A program made the translations under genes and the position numbers. Positions 6,368 through 12,534 of a DNA stretch of 12,534 nucleotides are shown piece by piece; position 1 is the stretch's first letter, and each line of letters opens with the position of its first letter. The stretch is from NCBI GenBank assembly GCA_041608535.1, contig JBFISM010000109.1, positions 1 through 12,534 on the forward strand. Reading direction: 5' to 3'. The notes under the pieces are model-generated. The model worked only from the letters and a program-made list of their open reading frames with translations. It did no database searches and was not told the origin of the DNA. Source of the DNA: JBFISM01 sp041608535. GTDB lineage: Bacteria; Actinomycetota; Acidimicrobiia; Spongiisociales; UBA5794.

Positions 6368-6863
6368 TCAGGCTCCGTGGCCGCCGGTTCGGCGCACTGC
6401 AAGCAGTTGCCAAACGTCGCCGAAGCCCTTCAACTCGTGCTTCCCCCGGTCGTCGAAGACGAGATCGGAGCCGGCAACGAGATCCCGCACGGTGCTCGAT
6501 GCGACGATCTCGCCGGGACCGGCAGCCCCGAGTATGCGAGCCGCAAGGTGGACCGCTCGTCCCCCGATGTCAGCGCCCGCATCTCTATCTCCCCGGTGTG
6601 GACGCCGCAGCGGATGGAGATACCGACCCTCTCCAGCGCTTCCATGAACGACTCGGACGCACCCGTACCGCGCCTGTCGAAACGAACCACCCGAGCAAAG
6701 GTGGCGAGCTGTCTGAAGTACAGCTCGGCCATGGGATCTTCCCAGTCGACGTCGAACGAGCCGTACTCCCCGCCGTGAGGACGAGGTCGATCGAGCCACC
6801 GCCGAACACCTCGGAGGCGATACGACCGGAACCCAATTGTGCATGACCGCTCGTGCGGTCCAT
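6368..6863 (-). pseudogene. Relic of an alpha/beta-hydrolase-adenylate/guanylate cyclase gene
   Basis: From an ATG at 6863, with AGGA eight bases upstream, the frame reads LGSGRIASEVFGGGSIDLVL, the usual N-terminus of alpha/beta-hydrolase-cyclase fusions. Near 6768 one G is missing from a G run, and homology continues in the next frame as EYGSFDVDWEDP, ELYFRQLATFARVVRFDRRG and TGAS. At about 6654 it jumps straight to ESFMEALERVGISIRCGVHT and GEIEMR, well inside the class III cyclase domain. The catalytic part of the hydrolase and the first half of the cyclase, including the metal-binding Asp region, are therefore gone. Near 6577 a second single-G loss shifts frame to GADIGGRAVHLAARILGAAG, then PGEIVASSTVRDLVAGSDLV, HELKGFGDVWQLLAV and the stop at 6368-6370. 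It is a non-functional remnant of a cyclic-nucleotide signalling gene, divergent from the PPOX gene. Confidence 0.85.
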
Positions 6864-7035
6864 TGCCCGGATCCTATTCGGGCGGGGGGTCCCGGGCGCC
6901 AGTCGGTGGCGTGACCACAGCGAGGAAGCGCTGGTGCGATGGGCGGGCGAGAGCCGGATACGGTGCGCCGGGTGCGCCACCGAACCGTGGGCCAGCCCGA
7001 ACAAAGGCACTGCTGAACGTGGTGCGCCACCCGGC

Positions 7036-7051
7036 TAGGTTGCCGGGCATG
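7036..7051 (+). promoter_or_regulatory. Possible -10 box for a leaderless PPOX transcript
   Basis: TAGGTT (7036-7041) fits TANNNT and lies seven bases before the ATG at 7049, with no good Shine-Dalgarno. This is the spacing expected of leaderless actinobacterial genes. The -35 region is unconvincing. Confidence 0.35.
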
Positions 7052-7525
7052 GCTCGCAAAGACATCACCATGACCGATGACGAGGTGCTGGCGTTTCTGG
7101 AGGAAGCGACCACCCTGCAAGTGGCGACAATCGGGCAGGACGGGTTCCCCCACGTCGCCCCAATGTGGTTCGTCGTCGAGCACGGCCAGGTGGTGTTCCG
7201 CTCGTTCACCAAGTCACAGAAGATCGTCAACCTGCAACGCAACCCCAAGCTCACCGTGCTCGCCGAGGCGGGGCACGCCTACGCCGAGCTGCGCGGCGTC
7301 ATGATCAAGGGCGAGGCCAAGCTCATCGACGACCGGGACTACGTGCTCGGCATGTACGGCAAGCTGGCGGCCCGCTACCCCATGGTGGACAACACACCTC
7401 GCGAGCTGTCACTCGACGAGTTGGAGGCGGCCTTTGGCCGCTTCGCCACCAAGAACACCGCAGTGGTCGTCGAGCCGGTGCGCACCATCAGCTGGGACCA
7501 TCGCAAGCTGGTCGGAGCGTACTGA
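7049..7525 (+). CDS. PPOX-family (pyridoxamine 5'-phosphate oxidase-like) F420/FMN-binding protein
   Basis: The 158-residue product begins MARKDITMTDDEVLAFLEEA. It has the split-barrel core QVATIGQDGFPHVAPMWFVV (24-43), then GQVVFRSFTKSQKIVNLQRN (46-65) and PKLTVLAEAG, followed by YAELRGVMIKGEAKLIDD, and ends VEPVRTISWDHRKLVGAY. This layout matches the actinobacterial F420-dependent PPOX-class oxidoreductases, close to the TIGR03618-type group, which use reduced F420 or bind FMN or heme in the barrel. The exact cofactor and substrate cannot be decided. The frame is open upstream to 6839, but those residues are unconserved. The ATG at 7049 gives the family's normal start and follows a TAGGTT box. 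It is intact, in contrast to the relics on both sides. Confidence 0.88.
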   Translation: MARKDITMTDDEVLAFLEEATTLQVATIGQDGFPHVAPMWFVVEHGQVVFRSFTKSQKIVNLQRNPKLTVLAEAGHAYAELRGVMIKGEAKLIDDRDYVLGMYGKLAARYPMVDNTPRELSLDELEAAFGRFATKNTAVVVEPVRTISWDHRKLVGAY

Positions 7526-7574
7526 GCCGAAGCAGCCGGGGACCAACTGGATGTGACTACCGGCCCGTCGACCC

Positions 7575-7609
7575 ACCGGTTGACAACTGGTTGCATACGT
7601 ATTCATACT
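7575..7609 (+). promoter_or_regulatory. Promoter with two back-to-back dyads (operator candidate)
   Basis: A perfect TTGACA (-35, 7580-7585) stands 18 bases before CATACT (-10 candidate, 7604-7609). The -35 lies inside ACCGGTTGACAACTGGT (7575-7591), a dyad around a central A with one mismatched pair. The spacer carries TGCATACGTATTCA (7592-7605), a dyad around the perfect palindrome ATACGTAT with one mismatched pair. The two dyads abut directly, as expected for a repressor site of the GntR, TetR or similar type; the family is a guess. The promoter faces the SnoaL-like relic and the HisD-like operon. Confidence 0.5.
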
Positions 7610-7610
7610 C

Positions 7611-8532
7611 TTGTTTGCCGTCGATGCCACGGTGCAGCTGACGTTTCCCTTCGAAGGACTCGCAGGTCCGGAGGCGCTCTTCGACGAAGTGTATGCCCCG
7701 CTGGCGAATGCGATCCCCGATCTGGAGCGGCGGGACACGATCGTCATCACTGGGGTGACCTCGAGTGGTGACCCTGTGGGTGGGATGCTGCGGCTACTAC
7801 ACCGGTGCCTTCCTCCGGCCGTGGCTCGATATCCCTGCGACCGGGCGGCAGGTGGCCATGCGGTTCCACGACGAGTTCTTCCGGGTGGAGGACGGGCGGG
7901 TGGTGGAGCTGCAGGCGGTGTGGGACATCCCCGAGGTGCTGATGCAGGCGGGTGTGTGGCCGATGGGGCCCAGCCTCGGCCGGGAGGGGCAAGTCCCCGG
8001 TCCTGCGACCGAGGACGGTCTGCGTCCGCTCGAGGGTGATGCCGAGACGAGCCTGGCGATCGTGGCCACGATGCTGGCCGACATGGTGAAGCACCCTCGG
8101 GAACCGTTGGAAGCGATGCGGCTAGAAGAGCACTGGCATTCGGCGTTCAGCTAGTACGGCCCGGCGGGTATCGGCACGGCGCGGGGAATCGACGGGTTTC
8201 GTCGGCACCACCAGATCCCGTTCCTGCGGGCCATGCCCGACCGCGGTGGCGCATACGACGGCACCGGTCACTTCTTCGCCGAAGGCAACTATGTGGCGTT
8301 CACCGGTTGGCCGGGAAAGACGATGACCTTCACGGGAGACGGCTGGCTCGGGATCGCCCCCACCGGCAAGCCGATCACTATGCGCAGCCTCGACCTCTGG
8401 CGCGTCGAGAACGGCCCCATCCGCGAGAACTGGGCGCTGATCGATCTCCTCCACATCTGGCACCAACTCGGCGTCGACGTTCTCTCGAGAATGCGCGAGC
8501 TGGCGCCGGGGAAGTGGGTTGGCGAACCTTAG
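7611..8532 (+). pseudogene. Two-domain SnoaL-like (NTF2-fold) protein, decayed copy 1
   Basis: Homology begins abruptly at FAVDATVQLTFPFEG directly after the promoter, with a stop codon just upstream in the same frame and no start or ribosome-binding site, so the 5' end looks deleted. Near 7765-7780 the frame shifts by one, to WVGCCGYYTGAFLRPWLDIP, then MRFHDEFFRVEDGRVVELQA and WDIPEVLMQAGVWPM, the end of domain 1. Domain 2 starts LEEHWHSAFS, then an in-frame TAG (8152-8154) replaces what is probably the Trp of a W-Y/H-G-P motif. The frame continues YGPAGIGTARGIDGFRRHHQ, GNYVAFTGWPGKTMTFTGDG, RSLDLWRVENGPIRENWALI and stops at 8530-8532. SnoaL-like proteins are small cyclases, isomerases or hydrolases often found in catabolic clusters. 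The family identification is good; the reaction is unknown. Confidence 0.82.
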
Positions 8533-8634
8533 GCTCCAGGTCGCGGAAAACGCGCGCAGTGGCCGAAAGTATGCCGGCAGCGCCATACTTTCGGCCGGAA
8601 CTCGCGGAAAACGCGCGCTCGAGCCTTAGGTTCG
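8523..8634. repeat. Composite palindromic element with terminal inverted repeats
   Basis: The ends are CGAACCTTAGGCTC (8523-8536) and GAGCCTTAGGTTCG (8621-8634), inverted copies with 13 of 14 bases matching. Inside are two identical 17-base direct repeats, TCGCGGAAAACGCGCGC, at 8541-8557 and 8602-8618. Each contains a small CGCG-GAAAA-CGCG palindrome. In the centre is a perfect 13-bp hairpin, GGCCGAAAGTATG (8561-8573) with CATACTTTCGGCC (8584-8596), around a 10-base loop. The nested symmetry suggests a REP/MITE-like unit or a regulatory hairpin before the HisD-like operon. The stop codon of SnoaL-like copy 1 lies inside its left end. Confidence 0.7.
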
Positions 8635-8660
8635 ATCGAGGAGAGAGTGAGGATGACCCG

Positions 8661-9953
8661 GTGGAGTACATCAAGAAGCCGGTGGAGTCGACGCAGCAGC
8701 TGAACGACGAGGTGCGAGCCACCGTGTCGCAGATCATCGGGGATGTGGAGCGGGAGGGTGAAGCGGCCGTCCGTCGATACTCCGAGCGGTTCGACAACTG
8801 GAGCCCGGAGACATTCCGGGTATCGCAGGAAGACATCGACCGGGCCTATGAGGAGATGGAACCACAAGTGGCCGCATCCTCGCAGTTCCTCATCGACCAG
8901 GTTCGGAACTTCGCCCAGCTGCAGCGTGACACCCTCGTCGACTTCGAGGCAGAGACCCTCCCCGGTGTGGTGCTCGGCCAGAAGCACATCCCCGTCAACT
9001 CCGCCGGCGCCTACTCCCCAGGCGGCCGTTACCCACTCATCGCCTCCGCAGTGATGACCATCGCCACCCCCAAGGTCGCCGGTGTCACCCGCATCATGGC
9101 GGCGGCGCCACCCAAGGACGACGAGGGCATGCATCGTCCCCAGCTGTGGGCGATGGTGGAATCCGGCGCCGATGAGATCTTCTGCGTTGGTGGAGTCCAG
9201 GCGCTGGCTGCCATGGCGTTCGGGCTGGAGGACGCCGAGCCGGTCGACTTCATCGCCGGTCCGGGTAACGCCTACGTCGCCGAAGCGAAGCGCCAGCTGT
9301 TCGGCAAGGTGGGCATCGACGTCCTGGCCGGGCCCACCGAGATCATGATCATCGCCGACGACAGCGCCGACCCCAGCATCCTGGCCTGCGACCTCCTCGG
9401 GCAGGCAGAGCACGGACCGACGTCCCCGGCGATCCTCGCCACCACCTCGGAGACGGTGGCCCGCGAGACCGTCAAAGAGGTGGAGCGCTGGCTGGAGACC
9501 TGGCCCACGGAGGAGGTCTCCCGCACCGCCTGGAACGACTACGGCACCGTGATCCTGGTGGAGGACGATGCCGAGCTGGTGAAGGTGGCCGACGACATCG
9601 CTCCCGAGCACCTCGAGGTGCAGTGCGCCGACACCGACTGGTTCGTCGAGCGCCTCACCAACTACGGCGGGCTCTTCATCGGCACCCATGCCACCGTGGC
9701 CTACGGCGACAAGTGCATCGGCACCAACCACACCCTCCCCACCATGGGCGCCGCCCGCTACACCGGCGGACTGTGGGTGGGCAAGTACCTCAAGACGGTC
9801 ACCACGGTCGCCTGCACCGCCGAGGGTTCCCGCCAGGTCGCCGAGCACGGGGCCGTCGTGGCCGATGCCGAGCTCATGTTTGGGCACGCCGTCAGCTCCC
9901 GACTCCGTCTCAACCCGGAGTACTTCGACGACGCCCTCGCCCCCACCTCGTGA
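8661..9953 (+). CDS. HisD-superfamily NAD-dependent alcohol dehydrogenase, probably HpsN (sulfopropanediol dehydrogenase)-like
   Basis: The start is a GTG at 8661 with GAGG eight bases upstream, giving 430 residues opening with EYIKKPVESTQQLNDEVRA. Core motifs are NSAGAYSPGGRYPLIASAVM (113-132), VDFIAGPGNAYVAEAKRQLF (195-214), VGIDVLAGPTEIMIIADDSA (217-236), LLGQAEHGPTSPAILATT (245-262), APEHLEV (314-320) and GDKCIGTNHTLPTMGAARYT (349-368). Aligned to E. coli HisD, the zinc and catalytic positions are all kept: Gln248, His251, Glu316, His317, Asp350, His357, Glu404, His409. However, GTNHTLP with ARYTGGLWVGKYLKT, and HGPTSP, resemble the HpsN-type branch more than histidine-biosynthetic HisD, and no his genes are near. 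Such enzymes oxidise a primary alcohol to a carboxylate in two NAD-dependent steps. It overlaps the next gene by GTGA and heads the catabolic-looking operon. The true substrate is unknown. Confidence 0.88.
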   Translation: MEYIKKPVESTQQLNDEVRATVSQIIGDVEREGEAAVRRYSERFDNWSPETFRVSQEDIDRAYEEMEPQVAASSQFLIDQVRNFAQLQRDTLVDFEAETLPGVVLGQKHIPVNSAGAYSPGGRYPLIASAVMTIATPKVAGVTRIMAAAPPKDDEGMHRPQLWAMVESGADEIFCVGGVQALAAMAFGLEDAEPVDFIAGPGNAYVAEAKRQLFGKVGIDVLAGPTEIMIIADDSADPSILACDLLGQAEHGPTSPAILATTSETVARETVKEVERWLETWPTEEVSRTAWNDYGTVILVEDDAELVKVADDIAPEHLEVQCADTDWFVERLTNYGGLFIGTHATVAYGDKCIGTNHTLPTMGAARYTGGLWVGKYLKTVTTVACTAEGSRQVAEHGAVVADAELMFGHAVSSRLRLNPEYFDDALAPTS

Positions 9954-11308
9954 CGGAACGTCAAGAAAACCGCCTCACCGTCGAGCGGCTGCGACGACAC
10001 GTCGAGGCCGGTGACATCGACACGATCGTCGCCGGGTTCCCCGATCACTACGGGCGGCTCATGGGCAAGCGTTTCGACGCTGCCTTCTTTGCCGAGGTCG
10101 CCGCCGATGCGGGCACCCACGCCTGCGACTACCTGCTGACTACCGACATCGACATGGAACCGGTGCCCGGGTACGCCTTCGCCAACTGGGATCTCGGCTA
10201 CGGCGACTTCCATCTCGCCCCGGATCTGCGCACACTGCGCACCGCCACCTGGCTCGACCGCACCGCCGTCGTGCTCTGCGACGTCGAGACGAACGACCAC
10301 GAGCCGATCGAGGTCGCACCCCGCACGCTTCTGCGGCGGCAGACCGAACGGCTCGCCGACCAAGGCCTCCACGCCAGGGCCGGATCCGAGCTGGAGTACT
10401 ACCTGTTTTGCGACTCGTACCGGGAGGCCGCCGCCAAGGGGTACGAGGAACTCGAGCCGTTTGGCTGGTATCGCGAGGACTACAACATCCTCCAGGGCAC
10501 CCGGGAGGAGGTGTACAACGCTGCAGTGCGCCGCCATCTGTCCGGGTCGGGGATACCCGTCGAGACATCCAAGGGCGAGTGGGGTCGGGGCCAGCACGAG
10601 ATGAACATCCGCTACGCCGAGGTCGGAGAGATGGCCGACCGGCACACGATCATGAAGCTGGCGATGAAGGAGATCGCCGACGCCGGCGACATGAGCGTTA
10701 CGTTCATGGCGAAACCCTTCACCGGCCAGGCCGGATCGAGCTGTCACATCCACATCAGCGTGTGGCGAGGCAACGACAATCTCTTCGGTGACGATTCTTC
10801 GGGTGCCTTTGGCGGCTTCGTCGCCGGTCTGCTGCGTCGCATCCCCGAGATCACGGTGCTGCTTGCCCCGACCATCAACTCCTACAAGCGGTTCGAGGAC
10901 GGCTCGTGGGCACCGACCCGGCTGGCCTGGTCCACCGACAACCGCACTGCCGCCCTTCGGGTGGTGGGCTCCGGACGGAGCCGGCGGGTGGAGTGCCGCA
11001 TCCCCGGCGCCGATTGCAACCCGTATCTCGCCTATGCGGGTCTGCTCGCCGCCGGGATCGAGGGTATGGCCGACGGGCTCCCCCTGCCCGATGAGTTCAC
11101 CGGAGACCTCTACCACGCAGGTGACGTGATGCGTCTTCCGGCGACGCTGCACGACGGGACGGAGCGCTTCGCCGGGTCGGAGTTCGCCCGGGCTGCGTTC
11201 GGCGAGGCGGCCCACGACCACTACCGGCACTTCTTCCACACCGAGGTTGAGGCGTTCAACAGCGCCGTGACCGACTGGGAGCGTCTCCGCTACTTCGAGC
11301 GGATCTGA
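9950..11308 (+). CDS. Glutamine-synthetase-family ligase (type I fold), probably amine-gamma-glutamylating
   Basis: The GTG at 9950 overlaps the upstream stop as GTGA, so translation is coupled; the product is 452 residues. GS motifs in order are FPDHYGRLMGKRF (30-42), YLLTTDIDMEPVPG (61-74), GSELEYYLF with metal-ligand Glu147 and Glu149, ETSKGEWGRGQHEMNIRYAE with Glu210 and Glu217 (205-224), FMAKPFTGQAGSSCHIHISV with His266 and His268 (252-271), APTINSYKRF (306-315), STDNRTAALRVV (328-339) and RRVECRIPGADCNPYL (345-360). The tyrosine adenylylation site of housekeeping GlnA is not seen. The divergent N-terminus and linkage to a dehydrogenase suggest a GlnA3/PuuA-like role, joining glutamate to an amine by ATP hydrolysis, rather than bulk ammonia assimilation. 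This is inference, though the catalytic set is complete. Four bases separate it from the next gene. Confidence 0.9.
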   Translation: MTERQENRLTVERLRRHVEAGDIDTIVAGFPDHYGRLMGKRFDAAFFAEVAADAGTHACDYLLTTDIDMEPVPGYAFANWDLGYGDFHLAPDLRTLRTATWLDRTAVVLCDVETNDHEPIEVAPRTLLRRQTERLADQGLHARAGSELEYYLFCDSYREAAAKGYEELEPFGWYREDYNILQGTREEVYNAAVRRHLSGSGIPVETSKGEWGRGQHEMNIRYAEVGEMADRHTIMKLAMKEIADAGDMSVTFMAKPFTGQAGSSCHIHISVWRGNDNLFGDDSSGAFGGFVAGLLRRIPEITVLLAPTINSYKRFEDGSWAPTRLAWSTDNRTAALRVVGSGRSRRVECRIPGADCNPYLAYAGLLAAGIEGMADGLPLPDEFTGDLYHAGDVMRLPATLHDGTERFAGSEFARAAFGEAAHDHYRHFFHTEVEAFNSAVTDWERLRYFERI

Positions 11309-11312
11309 TCCG

Positions 11313-12283
11313 ATGGTGACGCTCCATCACGCCCGCCGGCTCGTCTGGGACTTCTGGATGAACGACGCCGACCCGGGCTCGCTCTGCAGCGACGACCTGG
11401 CGTGGCACGGCTTCCACCGGCTCGGTCATGTGACCGGGCTCGCTGCGGTTCGAGACACCGTATGGAAGCCGATGCAGACCCGCGTTCCCCGATCTGCGCC
11501 GTCATCCCTACGTCTTCATCGCCGGCGAGTTCGCAGACACGGTCTGGGTGGCCGGCACCGGTGAACTCGAAGGCACCTTCACCGCATCGTGGCTCGGACT
11601 CCCCCCGTCGCACACCCACGTGCGCTTCCGGTTGGGCGAGTTCTGCCGAATCGACCGGGAACGGATCGCCGAGGTGCGGCCGCTGGTGGATCTTCCCGAC
11701 CTGTTCCGCCAGTGCGGACACCCGTTGCTTGCCGGCGAGCACGGGTCGCGACCTCGTACACGTGGCCCGAGCACCGGCGACGGCGAGCGGCTCGACGATG
11801 GCGACGACGCAGAGTCGAAGGGCACCCTCGCAGTCGTCGAGAGCATGATCTTCGACGGGCTCAACCGCTTCGACGGATCCGATCAGGCGAGCCAGGGTCT
11901 GGAGCGGTTCTGACACGACGACATGGTGTGGCACGGGCCGGTCGGCATCGAGCTGGCCCACGGCCTCGGCGAGTTCATCACCACCGCCCAGGGACCGATC
12001 TTGCGCGCCTTCCCCGATCGCAAGGGTGTGGGTCACCGGGCTCGTATCGCCGACGGTCCGTATGCCGCATCCACGGGCTGGCCCAGCTTCGTCGGCACCC
12101 ACACGGACGATTTCCTCGGCTGGCCCGCCACGGGCAAACGCACGGGGTGGAAGATCATGGACTTCTGGAGACGAGACGGGGACCGGCTTCGGGAGAACTG
12201 GGTGCTCAATCGATCTCGTCGATGCCGCCCACCAGGCCGGAGTCGATCTCATCGGCAACGCATTACGGGAGGTACCAGCGTGA
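11313..12283 (+). pseudogene. Two-domain SnoaL-like (NTF2-fold) protein, decayed copy 2
   Basis: It starts at an ATG four bases after the GS stop, reading HHARRLVWDFWMNDADPGS and LAWHGFHRLGHVTGLAAVRD. An extra C in CCC at 11479-11481 shifts the frame; homology resumes AFPDLRRHPYVFIAGEFADT, ELEGTFTASWLGLPPSHTHV and FRLGEFCRIDRERIAEVRPL. After MIFDGLNRFDGSDQASQGLE, the Trp codon expected in RFWHDDMVWHGP is TGA (11911-11913). Domain 2 continues in frame: HGPVGIELAHGLGEF, RAFPDRKGVGHRARIADGPY, ASTGWPSFVGTHTDDFLGWP and IMDFWRRDGDRLRENWVL. A further extra base near 12207 then shifts to IDLVDAAHQAGVDLIGNALR, which ends at 12281-12283. Three lesions make a functional product unlikely. It shares the two-domain layout and many motifs with the copy at 7611-8532. 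Its final TGA overlaps the next GTG, so the operon layout is preserved. Confidence 0.85.
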
Positions 12284-12534
12284 AGACGAGCACCGACCGG
12301 ATCCTGACGACCCATGTGGGCAGCCTGCCCCGCAACGAGACGGTGACCCGCGGCGTGTTCGCCATCGACGCCGGCGACCAGATCGACCTGGCCGCCCACA
12401 AGCAGGCGGTGGCCGAGGCCGTCGCCGACGTCGTGCGGCGCCAGGTGGAAGCAGGCGTCGACGTGGTGAGCGACGGCGAGATGAGCAAGATCAGCTACGC
12501 CACCTATATCAAGGATCGCATCACCGGGTTCGAC
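12280..12534 (+). CDS. Core-MetE / cobalamin-independent methionine synthase II-like protein, N-terminal part (runs off the window)
   Basis: GTG at 12280 overlaps the preceding TGA (GTGA) and has GGGAGG seven bases upstream. The 85 visible codons begin KTSTDRILTTHVGSLPRNE, then DQIDLAAHKQAVAEAVADVV, RRQVEAGVDVVSDGEMSK and YATYIKDRITGFD. HVGSLPR followed by VxxQVEAGVDVVxDGE is the standard opening of the MetE C-terminal/UROD-like barrel in short 'methionine synthase II' proteins, which lack the MetE N-terminal half. These bind zinc and a thiol and move methyl groups; several are linked to catabolic or demethylating clusters rather than methionine synthesis. The zinc ligands would lie outside the window. 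Codon use resembles the intact HisD-like and GS-like genes. Confidence 0.88.
   Translation, partial: MKTSTDRILTTHVGSLPRNETVTRGVFAIDAGDQIDLAAHKQAVAEAVADVVRRQVEAGVDVVSDGEMSKISYATYIKDRITGFD

Noticed and set aside
8529..9887. Long minus-strand open frame of 452 codons
   Set aside because: It lies entirely antisense to the HisD-like gene, has Gly/Val/His-rich low-information translation and no domain; an artefact of high GC.
9758..11239. Minus-strand open frame of 493 codons
   Set aside because: Antisense shadow of the HisD-like and GS-like genes, whose motifs are clear on the plus strand.
8152..11913. Stop-codon recoding (TAG/TGA read as Trp) to rescue the two SnoaL-like genes
   Set aside because: TGA and TAG terminate other genes normally here (rplI, rpsR, the HisD-like and GS-like genes), different stop codons are involved, and both genes also carry frameshifts.
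11290..12399. Minus-strand open frame of 369 codons
   Set aside because: Runs antisense across the second SnoaL-like relic and the MetE-like start; composition typical of GC-driven antisense frames.
1..12534. CRISPR array, tRNA, rRNA or transposase genes
   Set aside because: No regularly spaced repeats, no cloverleaf-compatible sequence and no transposase motifs were seen; the only repeat unit is the 112-bp element at 8523-8634.

Overview
This GC-rich window looks like chromosomal DNA from an actinobacterium. The evidence is frequent GTG and TTG starts, the rpsF-ssb-rpsR-rplI-dnaB ribosomal/replication block, an F420/flavin PPOX-type protein, a small CxxC protein of a kind I recall from actinobacteria, and an alpha/beta-hydrolase-adenylate cyclase relic. 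A class such as Acidimicrobiia would fit, but no marker here proves it.

Positions 1-6157 are mostly minus-strand housekeeping genes. In transcription order they are panB (5243-6157), a Pro/Ala-rich single-pass membrane protein (4342-5073), rpsF (TTG start at 4209), ssb, rpsR and rplI (the last two overlap as TGATG), and the N-terminal half of dnaB (1-650, running off the window). Between rplI and dnaB lie a frameshifted plus-strand SAM methyltransferase (1557-2307) and a small minus-strand cysteine-rich protein (913-1395). The convergent gap 2308-2547 holds a row of four strong hairpins.

From 6158 the window turns into accessory territory. A minus-strand adenylate/guanylate cyclase gene (6368-6863) is a relic with a large internal deletion and two frameshifts. 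A PPOX-family gene (7049-7525) follows on the plus strand and may be leaderless. Next comes a promoter with two back-to-back dyads (7575-7609), which now abuts a decayed SnoaL-like two-domain gene (7611-8532).

A 112-bp composite palindromic element (8523-8634) separates that relic from a tightly packed plus-strand operon. The operon contains a HisD-superfamily dehydrogenase (8661-9953), a glutamine-synthetase-family ligase (9950-11308, GTGA overlap), a second decayed two-domain SnoaL-like gene (11313-12283), and the start of a core-MetE/methionine-synthase-II-like gene (12280 to the window end, GTGA overlap).

The combination of SnoaL-like, HisD/HpsN-like, GS-like and MetE-like genes suggests an uncharacterised catabolic module. 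A plausible job is oxidising a small hydroxylated compound, ligating glutamate to an amine, and transferring a methyl group. In this genome both SnoaL members are broken while the HisD-like and GS-like enzymes keep their complete catalytic residue sets. The substrate cannot be read from the sequence.
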